DNA of 34,185 nt from Blastocladiella britannica. Lineage: Eukaryota; Blastocladiomycota; Blastocladiomycetes; Blastocladiales; Blastocladiaceae. A model generated the notes under the pieces. The model was not told where the DNA came from and made no database searches. It was given only the letters and a program-made list of their open reading frames with translations. This document shows, piece after piece, positions 29,250 to 34,185 of the stretch. Position 1 is the first letter of the stretch. Every line of letters begins with the position of its first letter. A program made the translations under genes and the position numbers. Location: NCBI GenBank assembly GCA_025349905.2, contig MU624543.1, positions 1 through 34,185 on the forward strand. Reading direction: 5' to 3'.

Positions 29250-31801
29250 TTACATGCGAATCGCGTACTTGGCAATCGACTCAATCAGCTCCTCGGCAAT
29301 ACCCGCCAGACCGCCGTCCAGGAACAGCTGCTGCTCGGGCACGTTCCAGCGCGACGAGACGTACTGGTGGTGCTGCACAAACATCGGCGCGACGGCAACG
29401 CGGCGCTGGTGGTGCATGGCGCGGGCCAGACGGCCGTACGCGCCGCGGGTGGCCAGCGCGACCTCGAGCGGGATCGACTCGTCGCGGATCAGGTTCGCCG
29501 CGCGCTCCAGGGCCAACAGCTCGCGGTGCGCTCCCGCCAAGTCAGCGGCGCCCATGCGCGACCAGCCGAGGGCCAGTTCCGGGCGACGACGGCACGGGGT
29601 CAGGGCGGCCATTTCGGCGGCCAGGACGGCACGGCGGGCGTGCAGGGCGGTAATCTCGCGCGCGTACAGGTCGCGGCGGCCGGTCATGAGCTTGGCGAGC
29701 GGCGTGGCGCCGGCGAAAAGCACCGACGGGATCGCGGCCTCCATGACAAACGCCGACGGCAGCACGATGCGGCGACGGATCGCCAGCGGAATGCCCGTGG
29801 GAAGCACCTCGCGCACGCCGCGGATCGGGAACGCCGCGTCCTGCACGTCAAACGACAGCAGCGTGGCGGCGCGGCGCAGCTGGTGGCGGCGGAGCGCCTC
29901 GTGCTTGCGGATACGGCGCAGAGCCTCGGCCGAGCGGACACCACCGTACAGCGCCGAAGCAGAGCGGAGAGCCAGTTCCTCGGCCGCAAACTCGAAATCG
30001 TCGACGATGCGGGTGCGGGCGGGCACCGCCGCAAACTCCACCAGCTCCTCCGAGTCGAGACGCAGCAGCGCGTCCTCGATTTGGTCCAGCTGCGCCTTGA
30101 GCGCGATCGCCGACGCCGAGGGCACAATCTCCGACATGCCGCTGATGTTGGTCATGGACCGCACCGCCGCCATCTTCTTGGCCAGCACCGACTCCAGCAG
30201 CACATCAATCTCGCGCACCGCCGTGGGCTTGACCAGGAGCGGGTTGATGAGCTTGGACTCGAACAGCTCGGCTTCCAGCATCTGGTTCTTGAGGAACATC
30301 TGCTGCTGCTGCTGCTGCTGCTGCTGGATGCGACCGCCAATGGTGGCCGAGTTGTACGACAGGATCGAGTCGACAGCCGACACCGACGACACGGTGAGCT
30401 GCTCGAGCACGTCCATCAGGTGGCCGACGGCCTCGTACCCGAGCGCGCGAATACCGGCGCGGGCGCCCATGTTGACAATGTTGTCCATGGGGACGTGGAT
30501 GGCGCGCATCTGCGGGAACCCAAGGGTGGTGGCCAGGAGGCGGTCAAACTCGGTCGCGCGCGGGCCCAGGTCGAAAAGGTTGAGCGGCGAGTTGCGGAGC
30601 GACGACGACAGGCGCGAGCGGGGCAGCTGGCGCAGCGCCGAGCGGAAGTCGTAGCCCGAGTGCACCACAATCAGGTTCTTGGTCAGCGTCGACAGCGGCG
30701 TCAGGTACGAGCGCAGCGCCATGAGCGACGCGGCATCGTACGGGCGGTTGGCGCTTTTATCAATGTGTCAGTTTGAGAAGGCCATAACTAAAAAAAATTG
30801 GTAAAAAACATACTTGACGACGTAGATCAGGGCCGACGGGTTGCCGTACTGGCGGATCTCGGCCAGGGTCGCGGCAAGGTGGTCAAAGTCCGCGAGCGGG
30901 TTGGCCAGCATGGCGTCGTCCAGGAGGCCGGGGGTGTCGATCAGCTCGAGGGTGAGCATGGCGTCGGCAACGTCGCGCTCGGCGGCGGCCTCGGTACGCA
31001 GCGACATTTCCAAGTTGCGGTCCTCGAGCGCGTCCTCGATCGCCTCCAGACGCTCGGCCTCCGCGGTCTCGCGGCGCAGCGTGTAGTCGGCGGCGTTAAC
31101 GTCAATGTTGGACGACTGGGCAGCCAGGTCAAGGTCCAGGTCCGCCAGCAGGTCCTGCAGGGAGCGCACGTCGGCGGCGCGGCCAGAGGCGTTGGCGTCG
31201 GCCAGGTCCATGGCCAGCGCGTCGCGGGCAATCTTGATGGCCTCGGCCTCGGCCATGGTCTCGTCAATCATGTCCGCTGCGTGGCGGCGGATACCGCTGT
31301 ACGACGACGACGAGGCGCCGTTGTAGATCGAGTCGGCCGCGGTGCGGCCGCACATGCCAGTGGCAGCGGCAGCAGCGGAGACAGCCGCGGCCTTGCGAGC
31401 GGCCGCCGCCAACATCACCTTGCGGCGGGGCATGTTGAGCTGGTAGCGCTGGGCGTGGCGGGTGGTCGACGACAGGCCGTTGCCAATCAGCAGCGACTCG
31501 GCATCGAACGGCTGCTCGGCGTACTCGTGCAGGAACTTGATCAGCGTCGACTTGCCCTGCTGCGTGGACCCGATCACGGGCACAATCAGCTTGCGCGAGG
31601 TGGCCGAGGTCGAGACCAGCGCGGACGACGGGTGGGTGGTGGAGACTAATATGCATGATTATTATTGAAGTGGATCAGTTTGTGGGTGCATGGTCGTGAG
31701 GAGAGAAAGAACCACCGCGGACAGGGAGACCTGACAACAACTCAGAGACGATCAAGGCAAGGCAAAAAGAAGCACGTACACGGCGTCGAAGAGGTAAACA
31801 T
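29250..31801 (-). CDS. Large AIG1/IAN-like P-loop GTPase with helical extension
   Basis: Three exons (31780-31801, 30814-31645, 29250-30753) give 785 residues. The first exon is 22 nt (MFTSSTP plus one base), followed by a 134-nt intron. Without it the P-loop frame has no ATG. GTPase motifs: G1 GSTQQGKST (residues 33-41), a possible G2 in LSSTTRHAQ, G3 LIDTPG (about 244-247), then LIYVVNANRPYD and a G4-like NLIVVHSGYD. DTPG and IYVV...NLIVVHS recall AIG1/GIMAP/Toc GTPases, but no orthologue is evident. About 200 residues separate G1 from G3; most of this is an Ala/Glu/Asp-rich helical insert (for example LLADLDLDLAAQSS). The C-terminal 450 residues are helical with a poly-Gln stretch and no membrane segment. 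GTP binding is inferred from motifs; function is unknown. Confidence 0.68.
30300..30326 (-). repeat. CAG microsatellite coding poly-Gln
   Basis: Nine CAG triplets on the minus strand (CTG on plus) within the GTPase gene, encoding nine glutamines before MFLKNQML. It is uninterrupted and likely to vary in length between strains. Confidence 0.9.
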
Positions 31802-32140
31802 TTTGTATGGAGGGAGGATAGAGGGGAAAAGGGTATACAAGGCCACGCTTGAGGAAAGGTAGCAGTTGAAGAGGAGGGAGGGAGGTGGTCCGACTTTATA
31901 CCTCAGAATTTCTTCGGAGGAGCTGCATGCGGACAAGCATTCCCGTGCAAGCGCGGCGAGGTGCCAAATGGAGGGAAAACCTTTTGATTCGGGAAAGTGG
32001 ACCGATCGCAAAACGGGCAAGTCGTGGAATGTCCTCGCCCTCGCATTTACGGAATATTCTTGTCCACTTTGGCCATCAACTGCGGACAACGCGAGCAAAC
32101 CAAATAATATGCGAAGTGCGTGGTATTATTGTATGAAGGC
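31802..32140 (-). promoter_or_regulatory. Upstream region of the GTPase gene / 3' region of the GH19-like gene
   Basis: No gene seen. TATAAA on the minus strand at 31895-31900 lies 94 bp before the GTPase ATG and could be its TATA box. The sequence between is C/T-rich on the minus strand, like a leader. The remainder probably holds the 3' UTR of the gene ending at 32141. Confidence 0.4.
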
Positions 32141-33537
32141 TCACAACAACAGGAAGGACAGCCCCAGCAGCGAAATCAACAGCATGCTTGGCGACGATAC
32201 ACGCATGCTGCTCCCCGACGCAACCCCGGTCGTCTTTGGCTTGTTGACCCCGTCGTAGGTGGTCAGGTTGGTTGCTGGCTTGAGCTGCGCGGCAATCGGG
32301 ACCGCGTCCAGGTAGTACTGGAACCGCTGCCCGATCGAGGTAGTAGCCCCCGTGGGGAACATGCAATTCGAGACCTTGAAGAACCCGGAGGCGCCCGTGG
32401 ACGGGAACCCCGACCCGGGCTGCCCAACGCCCGTGTCCGAATCGGTGCGCAGGTCGCCGCACCCGGGCATCCCCATGGACGCGGCGCCGTAAATGAACCA
32501 CCAGGCGCCCGACGACCAAAACACGTCCGTGTTGCGTGCCAGAGACGTCAGTGCGTTGCGCAAGGCCGTGTCGTTGGTCAGCGCGCCGCCCACTTTGCCA
32601 TAGTCAATCACTTTGATGGACGGCGGGTTTCCGGGCTCGAGTAGGGCTGGGTACATGTAATCGCGCGCACCGGCTTGGAACACGGGTAGTGCCTTGAGCA
32701 TGGCCGGGTAGGTGCTTGTGGACAGGTGCATTGATCCTATATAATGGATATGGTCAGTTAAATGGTTTAAAAAAAGGAATAATGGAATACATACCAGTGC
32801 CAAAGTCGATATTGGTCCAGCTCTGGTTCAGGGACTGCGTCGAGTACCGAGCATGAGCCAAGAACATGGCGACGCGCGACGGACAGTCCATACCCGAAAT
32901 GCTCAGCACCGTGTTGAGCATGTCGACGTACTTTGGGCAGTACGGGCATGCGGCCGGCCCACCCATGAATGCCGACAGCGTGCACGCGTCGAGCTTGACT
33001 TTGAAATCGCATTTCAGTGGCGGGAGTTTTGCCACCGCCGCGTTAAATGACTCGGTGGCATTGGTGCCCGAGGTGGTGACCGAGACCGATGCCCATGCCG
33101 ATACCGATCCGGACACGGCCGCGAAATTGGCGAGTGCATCGGTCCGCGTTTGGTTGTCGACGGTCGGTGGTGCGGCGCATTTTTTGCCCCATGCAATCGA
33201 CGCAATTTTCGGGTCGCAGTTGCCAGACGCGCAGTCATTGTCCGGGTCGCACGCGTCGGGAGCGGTGGAGCACCTTTTTTGTCGTTGTTTCCATTTTTGG
33301 ATCAGTTTGCATTTCCCTTTCTCTTTTCAACTTGGTTGGTTAAAATACATACCAGCCAAGAGTCTTGGAGCAGCACCCAGTGTTTCCGCATGGATTGTCG
33401 ACATTGAACACGTTCCCAGCGGCCACGGCCTTGGTGAAGGCATCGCCGCCGCATAGTTGCGCAGACACGGAAAGCGGAGAGGAGGCGAGTACGACCGCCA
33501 ACAGGGCCGCCAGGAGTGGAGATGGGAGCAAGTGCAT
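32141..33537 (-). CDS. Secreted CBM18 (hevein-like) + GH19-like protein, probable GPI anchor
   Basis: Three exons (33353-33537, 32795-33273, 32141-32736) with introns of 79 and 58 nt give 419 residues. Residues 1-26 are a signal peptide ending SVSA. Spliced residues 48-80 read NPCGNTGCCSKTLGWCSTAPDAC...CASGNC, a hevein-type chitin-binding domain (CBM18) split by intron 1. The following region resembles GH19 chitinases: FLAHARYSTQSL at the position of FLAQTSHETTGG, DFGTGSMHLSTSTY at YYGRGPIQLSxNY, and a C-terminal NCMFPTG...IGQRFQYYLDAV. The catalytic Glu of HET is not present and the loop bearing the second Glu seems missing, so it may bind rather than cleave chitin. The Ser-rich C-terminus plus a hydrophobic end (MLLISLLGLSFLLL) suggests a GPI anchor. 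The GH19 relationship is by motif order only. Confidence 0.6.
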
Positions 33538-33762
33538 TTTATATTTTGTATATAAGTGTGAAAGATGTGGGCGAGAAAGAGGAGGTGGTGACGGACACAC
33601 AGGTATTTTGTGCGTTGACGCGAGCTGTTTCGTCGTAAGCGTGGCTTGGGATTCGGACCGTATCTCGCATCCGTTTTTGGATCGCGCGGCGGCGCGGTGC
33701 AGCAGTCGACTGTCGACCTGTCCCTTTCGGTCACCGTCGCGTTTAATGTCAAAAGGGAGCCT

Positions 33763-34185
33763 CTATCTCGAACCTCTTTTTTTCTTAAATGGAACAAGCA
33801 AAGCTTGCGATCCGTTGCGAGGGATTTCGCTCCCAGCTGCGGCCTTGGCCGCTGCCCTCGCCTTGGCCGCCGCGACCTTGGCCATCATCTTCGCCGCCAC
33901 TTCCTTGTACTCGGGCGACGCAAACAACTCGGCCTCCCGGACAGCCGCCGTCGCCTTCGCCGCCTTCACAAATGCCACCGCCACCGCACAGTCCTCGGAG
34001 AGCTGCGCCACCTTGGCCACGTCCTCGGCCGACCATGAGTTGCCCGCCCGAGCCGCGGGCCGCGCAATACAGCTTGAGGGCATCCCATCGGGCCTCGTGG
34101 TGCGCTTGGTGAATCTCGAGCTCGGCCTTGACATCGTCCGCCGGAATCGAACCCTTGGGAGCGAGAGCCCGCAGTTTCTTGAGGC
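33763..34185 (-). CDS. 3' part of an unrecognised Ala/Lys-rich protein (5' end outside window)
   Basis: The stop is at 33763 and the gene runs off the right edge. The last 90 residues (SWSAEDVAKVAQLSEDCAVAVAFVKAAKA...) are strongly helical and Ala-rich, with a basic end (PFKKKRGSR). Upstream, the protein-like reading (LKKLRALAPKGSIPADDVKAE..., then EIHQAHHEARWDALKLYCAARG) lies in a different frame. The two meet around 34030-34060 without an obvious intron, which suggests a frameshift, a sequencing error in GC-rich DNA, or a missed short intron. I recognise no family. Confidence 0.4.
   Translation of the reverse strand, partial: ASRNCGLSLPRVRFRRTMSRPSSRFTKRTTRPDGMPSSCIARPAARAGNSWSAEDVAKVAQLSEDCAVAVAFVKAAKATAAVREAELFASPEYKEVAAKMMAKVAAAKARAAAKAAAGSEIPRNGSQALLVPFKKKRGSR

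Noticed and set aside
29079..30776. Plus-strand ORF of 565 codons opposite the GTPase exon
   Set aside because: It is the antisense shadow of a GC-rich coding exon: composition is Arg/Gln/His-rich with no family motifs. The minus strand has splice-consistent exons continuing a P-loop GTPase.
30798..31649. Plus-strand ORF of 283 codons opposite GTPase exon 2
   Set aside because: Same reason: Gly/Arg/Val-rich antisense reading, while the G1 and G3 motifs lie on the minus strand.
33541..33556. TATATA-like word just upstream of the GH19-like gene
   Set aside because: It lies about 10 bp from the ATG, too close to act as a TATA box for a transcript that includes that start codon.
34128..34152. 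tRNA-like B box (GGTTCGATTCC on the minus strand)
   Set aside because: The flanking bases cannot form a T-stem or acceptor stem, no A box is at the right distance, and the stretch reads as protein.
1..34185. CRISPR arrays, bacterial operons, insertion sequences, transposons, viral genes
   Set aside because: No spaced direct repeats, terminal inverted repeats, transposase, integrase or reverse-transcriptase motifs were seen. The gene structure is eukaryotic throughout.

Overview
This is nuclear DNA from a flagellated fungus-like eukaryote, most probably an early-diverging zoosporic fungus; Blastocladiomycota is my best guess and a chytrid is the main alternative. The genes are split by many short GT-AG introns, mostly 56-87 nt. 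Exons are GC-rich and intergenic DNA is full of T and A tracts. The kinases, Ras and APC/C activator look fungal, but the window also encodes a flagellar axoneme protein (CFAP43) and a FOP-type basal-body protein, which most non-flagellated fungi have lost. Species is inferred; nothing here fixes it. All exon structures below were deduced by hand from splice sites, reading phase and family conservation.

Layout, left to right: an SRA/YDG methyl-DNA-binding protein (+) with a 17-nt microexon; a FOP/CEP43-like centrosomal protein (-); an F-box/LRR protein (-); a divergent promoter; a Yck/CK1-gamma casein kinase (+); a gene-free 1.4 kb stretch; Ras (+); CFAP43 (+, about 6 kb); a PP1 catalytic subunit (-); two tandem paralogous small secreted Cys-rich proteins (-), each with a TATA box; a large unrecognised protein with an F-box-like start (-); a leucine-rich-repeat protein (+) whose start codon is only 17 bp from that of the previous gene; the DEAD-box helicase Dbp8/DDX49 (-); a Cdh1/Fizzy-related APC/C activator (-); a large AIG1-like P-loop GTPase (-); a secreted, probably GPI-anchored CBM18 + GH19-like chitinase relative (-); and the 3' part of an Ala/Lys-rich gene cut by the window edge (-).

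The genes do not form a co-transcribed pathway. Themes are the flagellum/basal body (CFAP43, FOP), growth signalling and cell cycle (CK1, Ras, PP1, Cdh1, F-box), ribosome biogenesis (Dbp8), methyl-DNA reading (SRA) and the cell surface or secretion (Cys-rich pair, CBM18-GH19-like). Gene packing is dense: several neighbours are 14-120 bp apart.

The most novel items are the two Cys-rich secreted proteins with an identical eight-cysteine spacing, the GTPase with about 200 residues between its G1 and G3 motifs, the SRA microexon that encodes the putative DNA-inserting loop, the GH19-like protein that appears to lack both catalytic acids, and deviations in otherwise near-invariant motifs of PP1 (SAPLYC) and Cdh1 (C-box DRFIQSR). 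No rRNA, tRNA, CRISPR array or transposon was found.
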